Counted from the stretch's first letter, positions 21,262-32,359 are shown. The stretch: 64,000 nt of DNA from Methylobacterium sp. PvR107 (GCF_017833295.1 NZ_JAFIBW010000001.1:1054001-1118000), one strand, 5' to 3'. The notes: generated by a model not told the origin, from the letters alone. Made by a program: numbers and translations.

Positions 21262-22152
21262 ATGGCGAGTTTGAAGGACCTGCGCAACCGCATCACCTCG
21301 GTGAAGGCGACGCAGAAGATCACCAAGGCCATGCAGATGGTCGCCGCCGCCAAGCTGCGCCGGGCGCAGATGGCCGCCGAGGCGGGCCGTCCCTACGCCG
21401 AGAAGATGTCGGCGGTGCTCGGTAACTTGGCCGGCAACCTCGTTGGCGGTGTCGGCGCTCCGCGGCTCCTGTCCGGGACCGGCTCCGAGCAGACGCATCT
21501 GCTCGTCGTCTGCACGGGCGATCGCGGTCTGGCCGGCGCGTTCAACTCGTCGATCGTCCGCCTCGCGGTGCGCGAATACGCGCAGAAGCTCACCGCCGAG
21601 GGTAAGACCGTCAAGATCATGACGGTCGGCAAGAAGGGCCTCGATGCGCTGCGGCGGCAGTATCGCGACCAGATCGTCGAGAGCATGGACATCCGCGGCA
21701 ACCGGCCAGTGGATTACGACTTTGCAGCCAGCATTGCCGACAAGATCCTGACCCGCTTCGAGGCGGGCGAGTTCGACGTCGCGACGCTGTTCTATTCCGA
21801 GTTCCGCTCGGTGATCTCCCAGATCCCGACCGCGCAGCGCCTGATCCCGGCCGAGCTGCCCGAGACCGACGCGACCGCGAAGGCCGCTGCCGGCAACGCC
21901 GCCCTGGAATTCGAGCCCTCCGAAGAGGCGATCCTGGAGACGCTGCTGCCGAAGAACCTGACGGTGCAGATCTACCGGGCCCTCCTGGAAAACGCCGCGT
22001 CCGAGCAGGGCGCGCGCATGAGCGCCATGGACTCGGCCACTCGCAACGCCGGCGAGATGATCAAGAAGCAGACGCTGATCTACAACCGCACGCGTCAGGC
22101 CATGATCACCAAGGAACTCATCGAGATCATCTCAGGCGCTGAGGCTCTGTGA
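21262..22152 (+). CDS. atpG: F1Fo ATP synthase subunit gamma
   Basis: A 296-residue gamma subunit, the rotor shaft inside the alpha3beta3 ring. The N-terminal coiled coil ([20 protein letters not shown], then [16 protein letters not shown]) and the C-terminal helix with [14 protein letters not shown] and [16 protein letters not shown] are the conserved shaft elements. Central sheets include [12 protein letters not shown]. It starts 133 bases after atpA, beyond the palindrome pair. Complete. Confidence 0.99.
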   Translation: MASLKDLRNRITSVKATQKITKAMQMVAAAKLRRAQMAAEAGRPYAEKMSAVLGNLAGNLVGGVGAPRLLSGTGSEQTHLLVVCTGDRGLAGAFNSSIVRLAVREYAQKLTAEGKTVKIMTVGKKGLDALRRQYRDQIVESMDIRGNRPVDYDFAASIADKILTRFEAGEFDVATLFYSEFRSVISQIPTAQRLIPAELPETDATAKAAAGNAALEFEPSEEAILETLLPKNLTVQIYRALLENAASEQGARMSAMDSATRNAGEMIKKQTLIYNRTRQAMITKELIEIISGAEAL

Positions 22153-22177
22153 TAGGACGGGACGCCGGAGGCGTCGG

Positions 22178-23906
<1,729 letters not shown>

Positions 23907-23917
23907 GGCTGCTCCCT

Positions 23918-24026
23918 CCCCTCCCCCTTCCGGGGAGGGGTCGGGGGTGGGGGTGTTTCAGGATCGAGCGCTGCGGTGCCTCCTGCGCCTCCCCCACCTT
24001 CACCTCCTCCCCGCAAGGGGGAGGAG
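23918..24026. repeat. Paired palindromes between atpD and atpC
   Basis: A 9-bp stem CCCCTCCCC/GGGGAGGGG (23918-23926 with 23932-23940) and a second 9-bp stem (24004-24012 with 24018-24026) bracket G-rich and C-rich stretches that can pair imperfectly. The architecture matches the element between atpA and atpG. There is no T-tract, so it probably does not terminate fully, since atpC lies just downstream. Confidence 0.7.
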
Positions 24027-24058
24027 CGCGCGTTGCGGGTTCGGGAAGCTAGAGACCG

Positions 24059-24460
24059 ATGGCCACCTTCCACTTCGATTTCGTCGGCCCCGAGCGGACG
24101 CTGTATTCCGGCGAGGTGACCGCCGTTCAGCTGCCCGGCACCGAGGGCGAGATGACCGTGATGCCGGGCCACGCGCCCGTGCTGACCTCCCTGCGCGTCG
24201 GCGTCATCGTGGTCACCGAGAGCCAGGGTAGCGGCAAGCGGATCTACGTCCGTGGCGGTTTTGCCGATATCGGCCCGACGTCCGTGACCGTGCTCGCCGA
24301 GCGCGCCGCGCCGATCGAGGAACTGACACACGAATCCCTCGACCGGGACATCGAGGCGATCGAGATGCAGCGCGATGCCACCGAGGATCTGCAGAAGCGC
24401 GAGGAGCTGAACGGTCAGATCGTCCAGCTCCAGGAAACCAAGGCGCTCCTGAAGCTCTGA
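24059..24460 (+). CDS. atpC: F1Fo ATP synthase subunit epsilon
   Basis: A 133-residue epsilon subunit. The N-terminal beta-barrel region contains TEGEMTVMPGHAPVLTSLRVG, and the C-terminal part is a helical hairpin of the inhibitory type. It is last in the operon and ends 7 bases before the convergent cca gene. A 152-bp gap with a palindrome pair precedes it. Complete and as expected. Confidence 0.97.
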   Translation: MATFHFDFVGPERTLYSGEVTAVQLPGTEGEMTVMPGHAPVLTSLRVGVIVVTESQGSGKRIYVRGGFADIGPTSVTVLAERAAPIEELTHESLDRDIEAIEMQRDATEDLQKREELNGQIVQLQETKALLKL

Positions 24461-24467
24461 TCGCGGT

Positions 24468-25706
24468 TCAGCGGGCGCCGTCCAGCGCAAGCGCCAGCAG
24501 CTCGGCCCGCGCCGCCGCGCCCGTCGGGCAGCCGCGTTCCAGCCAGACCTTCCGAGCCGCGGCGAGCCCGCGGCCGATCGCGGGACCGGGCGCGATGCCC
24601 GCCGCGACAAGATCCGCGCCCGCCAGTGGATAGACCGGCGAACCTCCCTCCCCGCGGAGCGCGTCGAGAACAACGCGTGTTTCCCCGGTCAGTGCAGGCC
24701 GCGGCTCACCGGTCACGATCGCCAGGGCATCGCTGAGGGGCGCCAGGCCATGCCGCGCCGCCAGGGCCCGGACAGCGGCGCCGTCGAGCGCGGCACGATC
24801 GTGCAGCTCGGCGAGGACGTCCGCGTAGTCGGTGAGCTGGGCATGCTCGCTCTTCGACAGCCGCAGGCGTACCCGGAGGCGTTCGGCATCGTGGCTGGCC
24901 CCGACCGCGAGGGCCGCGAGGCGCATGATCGGGGGCAGCGTCGCGGCCGAAGCGCGTTGCAGCCGCCCGAACTCGCCGACGCCGCCGGTGATCCTGAGCA
25001 GCAGGCCGGTCGCGCTCAGGGTCGAGACCAGGGCTGCACCGCCGGAGGCCGCCAGAAGCTTCAGGAACTCCGCACGGACGCGCTCGCGCGAGAGCCTGTC
25101 CAGGCTATCGCGTGCGGCCACACAGGCGGCGAGCGCTTCCGCATCCGGTGGCCCGGCGCCGAACCGGGCGTGGAAGCGGAAGAAGCGCAGGATCCGTAGG
25201 GCATCCTCGCGGATGCGGGTCGCGGGATCGCCGATGAAGCGCACCCGCCCGGCTTCCAGATCCGGAAGACCGCCGACGGTGTCGTGCAGCCGGCCGTCCC
25301 GACCGAGCGAGAGCGCGTTGACGGTGAAGTCGCGGCGCTCCGCATCGCGGGCGAAATCGTGACCGAACCGCACGATGGCGTGGCGTCCGTCCGTCTCGAC
25401 ATCCTCGCGCAGGGTGGTGACCTCGATCGGTCCATCCTCGGTGACCAGCGTGACGGTGCCGTGCGCGATTCCGGTCGGAACCGCCTTCAGCCCCGGCCTG
25501 CGTTCTGCGGCGGCGATCACCGCTTCGGGCAGGAGCGTCGTCGCGAGGTCGATATCGGCGGACGGCGTTCCCAGCAGCGCGTCGCGGACGCAACCGCCGA
25601 CCAGGCGGGTCTCGGATCCGGGTGCCTCCAGGGCGGCGAGCGCCTGACGCACCCCGCGGCGGTCGAGCAGGGCCGAGAGGCCGCCGCGTTCGAGATCACG
25701 CCTCAC
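24468..25706 (-). CDS. cca: CCA tRNA nucleotidyltransferase / poly(A) polymerase family
   Basis: A 412-residue class II nucleotidyltransferase that adds or repairs the CCA end of tRNAs. Key motifs are LVGGCVRDALLG with the catalytic DID following, then ERRDFTVNAL and TRIREDALRILRFFRFHARFG. The start is GTG at 25706, whose bases overlap the DUF6111 stop as GTGA; longer frames are unlike the family. Poly(A) polymerase activity cannot be excluded from sequence. It is last in the DUF1285-Nudix-DUF6111-cca operon. Confidence 0.94.
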   Translation of the reverse strand: MRRDLERGGLSALLDRRGVRQALAALEAPGSETRLVGGCVRDALLGTPSADIDLATTLLPEAVIAAAERRPGLKAVPTGIAHGTVTLVTEDGPIEVTTLREDVETDGRHAIVRFGHDFARDAERRDFTVNALSLGRDGRLHDTVGGLPDLEAGRVRFIGDPATRIREDALRILRFFRFHARFGAGPPDAEALAACVAARDSLDRLSRERVRAEFLKLLAASGGAALVSTLSATGLLLRITGGVGEFGRLQRASAATLPPIMRLAALAVGASHDAERLRVRLRLSKSEHAQLTDYADVLAELHDRAALDGAAVRALAARHGLAPLSDALAIVTGEPRPALTGETRVVLDALRGEGGSPVYPLAGADLVAAGIAPGPAIGRGLAAARKVWLERGCPTGAAARAELLALALDGAR

Positions 25707-25960
25707 CGGAAACCACCCGGGACGAGACGGCCGTTCTCCATGTGGGTCGGAACGTAGCCGCCGGCGCGCCGCTCGGAAAACAGGCCTTCGTAGACGAGCG
25801 TGCCGATCACCACCGCCAAGCCGGCGAGGACGAGGCGCCAGAGATGCGCGTCCCAATGCACCCGGCGCAACGGGTTGCGGCCGGCCAGGACGAGATAGAT
25901 CAGGAACAGCGCGAAGGGGATGAGGAAGAGGCCGAACTCTTCGAGGACGCGACGCAGCAT
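25703..25960 (-). CDS. DUF6111 family small membrane protein
   Basis: An 85-residue protein with two predicted membrane spans (FGLFLIPFALFLIYLVLAG and LVLAGLAVVIGTLVYEGLF) and a polar tail ending in a Gly-Phe-Arg segment. It matches my recollection of the alphaproteobacterial DUF6111 group that sits beside cca. It starts 13 bases after the Nudix gene and overlaps cca by 4 bases, so translation is probably coupled. Function is unknown. Confidence 0.8.
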   Translation of the reverse strand: MLRRVLEEFGLFLIPFALFLIYLVLAGRNPLRRVHWDAHLWRLVLAGLAVVIGTLVYEGLFSERRAGGYVPTHMENGRLVPGGFR

Positions 25961-25973
25961 GGCGATCCGTAGC

Positions 25974-26645
25974 CTATCCCGCCGACCGGCGGACGCGACC
26001 TGACTCCGGTTCCGGGTAGAGCCGCTCCCGCAGATTGTTGAGGATTCCGGCGGTGACGCCCCAGATCAGACGCTCTCCGAAGGGGAGTGCATAGAACCAT
26101 CGGGTCCGGCCTTGCCACTCCCGCGACCGCAATCGGTAGCGCTCCCGATCCATCAGCACCGACAGGGGCACCTCGAAAACGTCCGCGACCTCACTGGGGT
26201 TCGGCCGGAACGTCGCCGTCTCGGAGACCAGACCGATGACCGGCGTCACGAGGAACCCGGTGCCGGACAGGTAGGGGTCGATATACCCGAGCAGGCGCAC
26301 CGATTCGGGCGGCAGGCCGATCTCCTCGAAAGCCTCCCGCAGGGCCGCATCCGCCGGTCCCGGATCCGTCGGATCGATCTTGCCGCCCGGCAGCGCGACC
26401 TGGCCGGAATGATCGCGCAGGTTCGCGGCGCGCTGCGTCAGCACGAGGTTCGGCCCGGCGGCCCGGAAGACCACCGGGACCAGCACCGCGGCCCGCCGGT
26501 GCGGCGGCGGCGGGATCACGGCCGCGCCATCCGGATCCAGGCAGTGGTCACCGCGCGGATTGGAGGTCGGATCGTCCGGTCCAGGCGGATGCGGCGACAG
26601 ACCGGACGCGGCCCGGGCCAGGAAATCGGCGAGGGGCTCGCTCAC
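25974..26645 (-). CDS. CoA pyrophosphatase, Nudix hydrolase family
   Basis: A 223-residue Nudix enzyme likely to cleave CoA and its derivatives into phosphopantetheine and 3',5'-ADP. The Nudix region LPGGKIDPTDPGPADAALRE runs into AFEEIGL; the D-rich first half with REAFEEIGL is typical of the CoA-specific subgroup (NudL/PCD1). The start is GTG at 26645 overlapping the DUF1285 stop as GTGA. A Pro-rich linker follows the N-terminal helix. Operon position next to DUF1285 and cca recurs across alphaproteobacteria. Confidence 0.9.
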   Translation of the reverse strand: MSEPLADFLARAASGLSPHPPGPDDPTSNPRGDHCLDPDGAAVIPPPPHRRAAVLVPVVFRAAGPNLVLTQRAANLRDHSGQVALPGGKIDPTDPGPADAALREAFEEIGLPPESVRLLGYIDPYLSGTGFLVTPVIGLVSETATFRPNPSEVADVFEVPLSVLMDRERYRLRSREWQGRTRWFYALPFGERLIWGVTAGILNNLRERLYPEPESGRVRRSAG

Positions 26646-27226
26646 GCGGCGGCGGCCGGAGCGATGCGGTGGAAGACGCCGCCCGCCCAGAGGCCGAGCC
26701 AGGCTTGCCCGTCCACCATACGGTCTTCGGCCAGATCCACGAGGTCGTAGGTGAGCGCCCGGGTGATCAGCGCCCAAAGGCCGCCCCGGACGTGGAGATA
26801 AGGCTTGAGCGCGCCGTCGGGCCCTTCCTCGAAGCGCAGGGCGTGATCCGCGTCGACGCTCACCAGATCGTCCACGTTGGTGCGGAACGCGATGCGCCGC
26901 GCCTCACCCGTGCCATCGACCGCCATCTCGACCGCGATGAAGGCCGCATCCTCGACGGTGATCCCGACGCTTTCCACCGGCGTGACCAGCACAATGCGCC
27001 CGTCCGGCTCGCGCCGCAGGATCGTGGAGAACAGCTTGACCAGCTTGTCGCGCCGGATCGGCGAGCCGTTGTGGTGCCACGTGCCATCGGCCGCAATACG
27101 GATGTCGATCGCGCCGCAATAGGGCGGATTCCATCGCTCGACCGGCGGTAGCCCGCGCCTGGGCAAATCCCCCAGAGCCGCACTGAGGCGGCTCAAGGTG
27201 GGGTCTGAAGGAGGATCCACGGTCAT
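26642..27226 (-). CDS. DUF1285 domain protein
   Basis: A 194-residue soluble protein. It contains PYCGAIDIRIAADGTWHHNG and IRRDKLVKLFSTILRREPDG, characteristic of the DUF1285 family, followed by VTPVESVGITVEDAAFIA. No catalytic role is known. It opens the four-gene block that ends with cca; its stop overlaps the Nudix start by 4 bases. SMP-30 lies 69 bases upstream on the same strand, so a longer transcript is possible. Confidence 0.88.
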   Translation of the reverse strand: MTVDPPSDPTLSRLSAALGDLPRRGLPPVERWNPPYCGAIDIRIAADGTWHHNGSPIRRDKLVKLFSTILRREPDGRIVLVTPVESVGITVEDAAFIAVEMAVDGTGEARRIAFRTNVDDLVSVDADHALRFEEGPDGALKPYLHVRGGLWALITRALTYDLVDLAEDRMVDGQAWLGLWAGGVFHRIAPAAAA

Positions 27227-27295
27227 GCCCGCTACAGATAGCGCTCCACAGCCTCGTCAGCCATGGCCGGAGACACAGGATCCTTCGACGACGAT

Positions 27296-28519
27296 CTAGG
27301 CCGGACCGGCGCCCTGGGTATTCACCGTCACGGCGTAGATCGACTGACTGGCCGCCATGAACAGGCGGTTCCGCTTGGGGCCGCCGAACGTGAGGTTGCC
27401 GCAGACCTCCGGCAGGCGGATCCGCCCGATGAGCGTTCCCGCCAGGCTCCAGACCGTCACGCCGTTGTAGCCGACCGCGCGGCCCGCGTTGCTCGACACC
27501 CAGAGATTGCCATCGACGTCGGTCCGCAAGCCGTCGGGCCCGCATTTGACGCCATCGACGACGCAATCCGCGAAGAGGCGCTTGTTCGACAAGGCGCCGC
27601 CGTTCCCGACATCGAAGGCGTAGATCTCGCCCTTGCCGCCGGGACCCGTATCGCCGGGTCCCTTCCCGGTGGAGCAGACGTAGAGCGTCCGGTGATCGGG
27701 CGAGAAGCACAGCCCGTTCGGATCGGGAACCTGATCGTCGGTGAGGACACGATCGATCCGGCCGGCGGGATCGATGCGATAGACGGCATTGGGCAGGACG
27801 CGCCGCGTCGTCACGGTCCCGGCCGGCTGCCCGAGCCGCGGATTGAGATGGCCCTTCGGATTCGAGGGACCGCCCGCCTCGTCCGGCAACCCTTCGTAGA
27901 GCTGGCCGCCGTAGGGCGGGTCCGTGAACCAGTAGGCGCCGTCGATGTGCTGGACGACATCGTTGGGCGCGTTGAAGGGCTTGCCCTCGAAGCTGTCGGC
28001 CAGCACCGTTGCCGAGCCGTCGAGTTCGTAGCGGACCACCCGGCGGCCGGCGTGCTCGCAGGACAATTGACGGCCCTGGCGGTCGAAACTGTTCCCGTTC
28101 GAATTGCCGCTCGGTGCGCGGAATACGGAGACGTGCCCGTCCTCCTCCAGCCACCGCAACTGGCGATTGTTGGGGATGTCGCTCCACACGAGGAAGCGCC
28201 CGACGGCGTTCCAGGCCGGTCCTTCCGCCCAGAGCGCACCGGTCCAGAGACGGCGAATGGCGCTGTTCGGCACCACATACGACTCGAAGGCCGGGTCGAT
28301 CGTGATCACGTCGGGATCGGTGAAGTAGGTGGTCGGCGCCGCACCTGGCCGGAAGTCCCGCGGTGGATCCGTCACCGTGCTGGGCGGCCCCGGTCGAGCC
28401 CTTGCGCCGCCGGCCGCCGCGATGACGGCTCCGGCCGCCGCGATGACGGCCCGGCGCGACGGCGCGACAGGTGTGCCTGTGGCCCATTTGGCGGATGCGG
28501 TCATTTGCGGATCTGGCAT
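27296..28519 (-). CDS. SMP-30/gluconolactonase-like exported protein
   Basis: A 407-residue six-bladed propeller of the SMP-30/gluconolactonase/LRE group, which hydrolyses sugar lactones. It shows EGPAWNAVGRFLVWSDIPNN (first metal-site glutamate region), NAPNDVVQHIDGAYWFTDPPYG, DPNGLCFSPDHRTLYV and DGNLWVSSNAG. A Tat-type signal is likely: SRRAVIAAAGAVIAAAGGARA near residue 25. The ATG at 28519 is preferred; another ATG lies five codons in. Export of a lactonase suggests periplasmic sugar oxidation. The exact substrate is open. Confidence 0.9.
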   Translation of the reverse strand: MPDPQMTASAKWATGTPVAPSRRAVIAAAGAVIAAAGGARARPGPPSTVTDPPRDFRPGAAPTTYFTDPDVITIDPAFESYVVPNSAIRRLWTGALWAEGPAWNAVGRFLVWSDIPNNRQLRWLEEDGHVSVFRAPSGNSNGNSFDRQGRQLSCEHAGRRVVRYELDGSATVLADSFEGKPFNAPNDVVQHIDGAYWFTDPPYGGQLYEGLPDEAGGPSNPKGHLNPRLGQPAGTVTTRRVLPNAVYRIDPAGRIDRVLTDDQVPDPNGLCFSPDHRTLYVCSTGKGPGDTGPGGKGEIYAFDVGNGGALSNKRLFADCVVDGVKCGPDGLRTDVDGNLWVSSNAGRAVGYNGVTVWSLAGTLIGRIRLPEVCGNLTFGGPKRNRLFMAASQSIYAVTVNTQGAGPA

Positions 28520-28592
28520 GCGGCCCCCCAGCCTTTCCCCGCCCCGATCGGCGGTGCGAGCCAGAGAACTAGGACTGATATCCTGATGGCGG

Positions 28593-29018
28593 TCAACCCG
28601 GACGCCGCCGCAGGATCTTCCAGACGCCGTCGGCCGAGGCCAGGAGGCGTGTGCCTTCGCGAACGTCGCCGCGCATGAACACCAGGGAGCCGGTGCGCTT
28701 GACCACCTGCGGGCGGATCTCGATCCAGTCACCGAGACGCCCGACATCGATGAACTTCATCTCAAGCTGAATGGTCACGCAATTGGCGCCGTCCGCAGCC
28801 CGCATGGCGGTCTCGCCGAGGGCGCGGTCGGCAAAGCTCATCAGCATGCCGCCATGGACAACGCCGATCAGGTTGGCGTGCTTCTGCTCGGCCCGGAACG
28901 CGTAGGCGCCGTCCGAGCCACGGAAGTGCAGCGGGCCGACATGGGCGATGAAGCCGTCGTCCTGCACGACCGTCCAGCCGGCGGCGGACGGGTCGAAGGC
29001 GTTCGTCTCTGTCGTCAT
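28593..29018 (-). CDS. PaaI-like hotdog thioesterase
   Basis: A 141-residue single hotdog domain. The conserved HGGMLMSFADRALG is the PaaI/4HBT active-site helix region, and a following strand reads TIQLEMKFIDVG. These enzymes cleave acyl- or aryl-CoA thioesters. There is no signal peptide. It sits 44 bases downstream of hrpB on the same strand, but functional linkage is not evident. Substrate cannot be predicted. Confidence 0.9.
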   Translation of the reverse strand: MTTETNAFDPSAAGWTVVQDDGFIAHVGPLHFRGSDGAYAFRAEQKHANLIGVVHGGMLMSFADRALGETAMRAADGANCVTIQLEMKFIDVGRLGDWIEIRPQVVKRTGSLVFMRGDVREGTRLLASADGVWKILRRRPG

Positions 29019-29062
29019 GGGATCCTATCCGGATGTCGGGAACGTAAGAAAGGCTGCCGCGA

Positions 29063-31516
29063 TCACGTCCCCCGCGGCTTCGCCCGGCGCGTCGGCGCTT
29101 CGCTGAGCGGATCTTCCGGCCAGGGATGGCGCGGGTAGCGCCCGCGCATCTCGGCGCGCACCGCCGCCCAGGAACCCCGCCAGAAGCCCGGCAGATCGCG
29201 GGTGATCTGGATCGGCCGGTGCGCGGGCGAGAGCAGGTGCAGCACGAGCGGCCGTCCGCCGGCGACGGGATGACGGTCGAGGCCGAACAGCTCCTGGACC
29301 CGGACGGCCAGCACCGGTTCCTCGGCCCCGTAATCCACCGGGATGCGCGAGCCGGTGGGCACCGCGACATGGGTCGGCGCCTCCACGTCGAGGCGGGACC
29401 GGAGCTGCCAGGATACGAGGCCCTGCAGGGCTCCCGCGAGGTCCTCGGCGGTGATCGCCGCGACGGCGATCCGGCCGAGGAGCGCCGGTGCGAGCCACGC
29501 GGCTGCGGTCCTGGTCAGGGCCTCGTCCGACAGGTCCGGCCAGCCATCTCCCTCGGCCGCGTGCAGGAACTGCACCCGGGCGCGCCACTGCGACAGCGCC
29601 GGGGTCCAGGGCAACCTGTCGAGACCGAGCGCGGCGATGCCGTTCGCCAGGATCTCGGCGCTTTCCGGCTCCGACGGGACCGGCAAGGGCTGAGCGCCCA
29701 GATTGACCGCGCCCAGGCGCCGGACAGCCCGGGCCCGGAGGGCGGCGGCCGATGGGTCGAAGGTGATCTCGGTGCGGGATTCGATCCGGCCGGCGAAGAG
29801 CCGCTCGATCGCCTCCGGTTCGATCACGGCCGCGGCGTGGATCCGCGCATGTCCGGCCGCACCGGCCAGGTCGGCGACGACCAGGTGGGTCTCCCGCGCC
29901 AGCGGGCTCGCCGGGTCGAGGCGGCCGGCCCGCCCGCTCGCCATCACGAACTCGCCGTCCCGGCCGCGATTCCGGGCGACCCGGTCGGGATAGGCGAGCG
30001 CCAGGAGCGGGCCGGCCGATGCCGGCCGATCCTGCGGGCCGTCTCCGGCGATCCGCGCCCAGCCCTGCGCGAGCCGGCGCATGTCGGCGGCGCGGCCGCC
30101 GCGATCCAGTCGGAAGCGCTCGACCCGCGCGTCGAGATCGATCCCATCGCCGCCGAGCCCGCGCTCCACCAGTACGGCGGCGAGATCCGCGGCCGCGCGC
30201 GCCTGCCTCGTTTCGGCCGCGACCGTCACCATGCGGGCGAGGCGCGGCGGCAATGGCAGCGCGCGCAGGCGGCCCCCGGTTTCGGTGAGGCGACCGTCCG
30301 CGTCGAGCGCACCCAGATCGACCAGCATGGCGCGGGCCTCCGCCAGCGCCGGCGCCGGCGGTGGATCGAGGAACGCCAGCCTCCGCGGGTCGGCCACGCC
30401 CCAGGCGGCGCAGTCGAGCAGCAGGCCCGCGAGATCCGCCGACAGGATCTCCGGCCGCGAGAACGGTTCGAGGGCCTTGGTGCCGGCCTCGGACCAGAGA
30501 CGCCAGCACAGCCCCGGCTCGGTGCGGCCGGCGCGGCCCCGGCGCTGGTCCACGGAGGCACGGGATGCCCGGGCCGTGACCAGACGCGTCAGGCCGAGGC
30601 CGGGCTCGTAGACCGGCACTCGCGACAGCCCGGAATCGACCACGATCCGGACGCCCTCGATGGTCAGCGAGGTCTCGGCGATGCTGGTGGCCAGAACCAC
30701 CTTACGGGTTCCGGCCGGTGCCGGCGCGACGGCGCGATCCTGCTCGGCCGGAGTCAGCGCGCCGTACAACGGTGCGACCTGAACCTCCGGATCGACCCGA
30801 TCGACGAGAAGCTCGGCGGTTCTGCGGATCTCCGCCTGCCCGGGCAGGAACACCAGGACGGATCCAGGATCCGCCCGCAGGGCGCGCAACGTGACATCGG
30901 TGATCGACTCCTCGATCCGCCGGTTCGGGTCGCGCTCGACGTAGCGGGTTTCCACCGGAAAGGCGCGGCCCTCGGAGGCGACCACCGGAGCCTCGCCCAT
31001 CAGCCGCGCGACCCGGGCGCCGTCGAGCGTCGCCGACATGACGAGGATGCGCAGATCTTCCCGCAATCCGCCCTGCGCGTCGAGCGCCAGCGCGAGCCCG
31101 AGATCGGCGTCCAGGGAGCGCTCGTGAAATTCGTCGAACAACACCGCGCCGATGCCGGAGAGTTCCGGATCGTCGAGGATCATGCGGGTGAACACGCCCT
31201 CGGTCACGACCTCGATCCGGGTGCGCGCCGAGATCTTCGAGCCCAGCCGGACGCGCAGGCCCACCGTGCCGCCGACAGGCTCGCCCAGCGTCTGGGCCAT
31301 GCGGGCGGCGGCAGCCCGCGCCGCCAGGCGGCGCGGCTCCAGCAGGATGACCTTGCGATCGGCAAGCCAGGGGGCGTCCAGCAGATCGAGGGGCACCCGC
31401 GTGGTCTTGCCGGCGCCCGGGGGCGCCACCAGCACGGCGGCGTTGCGCGCGGCGAGCGCATCGCGCAGGGCGGGGAGCGCCGCCTCGATCGGCAATGCGG
31501 TCTGGGGATCGGCCAT
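29063..31516 (-). CDS. hrpB: ATP-dependent RNA helicase HrpB
   Basis: An 817-residue DEAH-type helicase. Walker A is APPGAGKTT (31-39); motif II is DEFH in LFDEFHERSLDADLG; motif III is MSATLD; motif VI lies in RRGRAGRTEPG. The C-terminal third matches the HrpB-specific domain. The frame continues upstream to 31693 but with atypical residues, so the ATG at 31516 (MADPQTALPIEAALPAL) was chosen. Its cellular role is poorly defined in bacteria; in Xanthomonas and Borrelia HrpA/HrpB relatives affect RNA processing. Confidence 0.95.
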   Translation of the reverse strand: MADPQTALPIEAALPALRDALAARNAAVLVAPPGAGKTTRVPLDLLDAPWLADRKVILLEPRRLAARAAAARMAQTLGEPVGGTVGLRVRLGSKISARTRIEVVTEGVFTRMILDDPELSGIGAVLFDEFHERSLDADLGLALALDAQGGLREDLRILVMSATLDGARVARLMGEAPVVASEGRAFPVETRYVERDPNRRIEESITDVTLRALRADPGSVLVFLPGQAEIRRTAELLVDRVDPEVQVAPLYGALTPAEQDRAVAPAPAGTRKVVLATSIAETSLTIEGVRIVVDSGLSRVPVYEPGLGLTRLVTARASRASVDQRRGRAGRTEPGLCWRLWSEAGTKALEPFSRPEILSADLAGLLLDCAAWGVADPRRLAFLDPPPAPALAEARAMLVDLGALDADGRLTETGGRLRALPLPPRLARMVTVAAETRQARAAADLAAVLVERGLGGDGIDLDARVERFRLDRGGRAADMRRLAQGWARIAGDGPQDRPASAGPLLALAYPDRVARNRGRDGEFVMASGRAGRLDPASPLARETHLVVADLAGAAGHARIHAAAVIEPEAIERLFAGRIESRTEITFDPSAAALRARAVRRLGAVNLGAQPLPVPSEPESAEILANGIAALGLDRLPWTPALSQWRARVQFLHAAEGDGWPDLSDEALTRTAAAWLAPALLGRIAVAAITAEDLAGALQGLVSWQLRSRLDVEAPTHVAVPTGSRIPVDYGAEEPVLAVRVQELFGLDRHPVAGGRPLVLHLLSPAHRPIQITRDLPGFWRGSWAAVRAEMRGRYPRHPWPEDPLSEAPTRRAKPRGT

Positions 31517-31673
31517 CGGTGCCGCTGATGGCGCGGAGCGGCGCCGCGCGCAACAGCCCCAGCCATTCGGTGACGGCGGGCCGTGTTCGATACCGATCCG
31601 GCCGCTGGCCCCTGGCCTGCGCACCGGCCAGACGCGAAGCTGGAGCGTATTCAAAATAATCAGGAGTGAAACG

Positions 31674-32312
31674 ATGCGATTCCGCCGGACCATCCTGGCC
31701 CTGGCCGCCCTGCCCCTCGCTGCCTTGCCCCTGGCGCTCGGCGCCGCCCACGCGCAGGACAGGCTACCGACGATCCCGCCGCAGGATTACACCCCCGAGC
31801 AGAAGCAGGCGGCCGAAGCCTTCGCGCAGGCCCGGGGCAAGCCGCCCTTCGGCCCGTTCGAGCCCCTGATGTACTCGCCAGAGGTCATGACGCTGGCGCG
31901 CTCGATGGGCGATTACCTCCGCTTCAAGCCGAAGATCGGCACCACCCTGTCGGAACTCGTGATCCTGATGACCGCACGGCGCTGGACCCAGGATTACGAA
32001 TGGTACGTCCACGCCCCGATTGCCGAGAAGGCGGGGATCTCGGCCGACATCATCGCGGCGATCCGCGACGGGCGCCGCCCGGCCCGGATGAATGACGACG
32101 AGACCATCGTGTACGATTTCACGTCGGAGCTGCAGGACACCAAGCGCGTCTCGGACACCACCTTCGCGCGGGCCGAGGCCCGCTTCGGCAAGCCGGCCCT
32201 CGTCGATCTCGCGGCCATCTCGGGCTACTACACGCTGCTGGCCATGGAGCTGAACGCGGCCCGCTACGCGATTCCCGAAGACGGCCAGCCCCTGCCCCGC
32301 CTGCCGGAGTGA
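31674..32312 (+). CDS. Exported carboxymuconolactone decarboxylase family protein
   Basis: A 212-residue protein with an N-terminal signal peptide (about 1-27, ending AAHAQ). The AhpD/CMD-like core has SELVILMTARRWTQDYEWYVH and later VSDTTFARAEARFGKPALVDL, but no CxxC peroxidase pair. AGGAG lies 9 bases before the ATG at 31674. CMD-family proteins lacking the CxxC may be hydrolases or lactonases. An exported form is less usual. It is divergent from hrpB. Confidence 0.88.
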   Translation: MRFRRTILALAALPLAALPLALGAAHAQDRLPTIPPQDYTPEQKQAAEAFAQARGKPPFGPFEPLMYSPEVMTLARSMGDYLRFKPKIGTTLSELVILMTARRWTQDYEWYVHAPIAEKAGISADIIAAIRDGRRPARMNDDETIVYDFTSELQDTKRVSDTTFARAEARFGKPALVDLAAISGYYTLLAMELNAARYAIPEDGQPLPRLPE

Positions 32313-32318
32313 GCCGGC

Positions 32319-32359
32319 TTATCCACAGCGCCGGGAGAGGCGAATCTCCGTTGTCCACA
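32319..32359. promoter_or_regulatory. Two DnaA-box-like sites
   Basis: TTATCCACA at 32319-32327 matches the strong DnaA consensus exactly, and TTGTCCACA at 32351-32359 differs by one base. Both face the same way, 32 bases apart start to start, with a small GGAGA/TCTCC hairpin between them. They lie in the 146-bp gap after the CMD-like gene. They may be a DnaA regulatory or titration site. A full origin is unlikely, as no AT-rich unwinding region or further boxes are seen. Confidence 0.45.
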
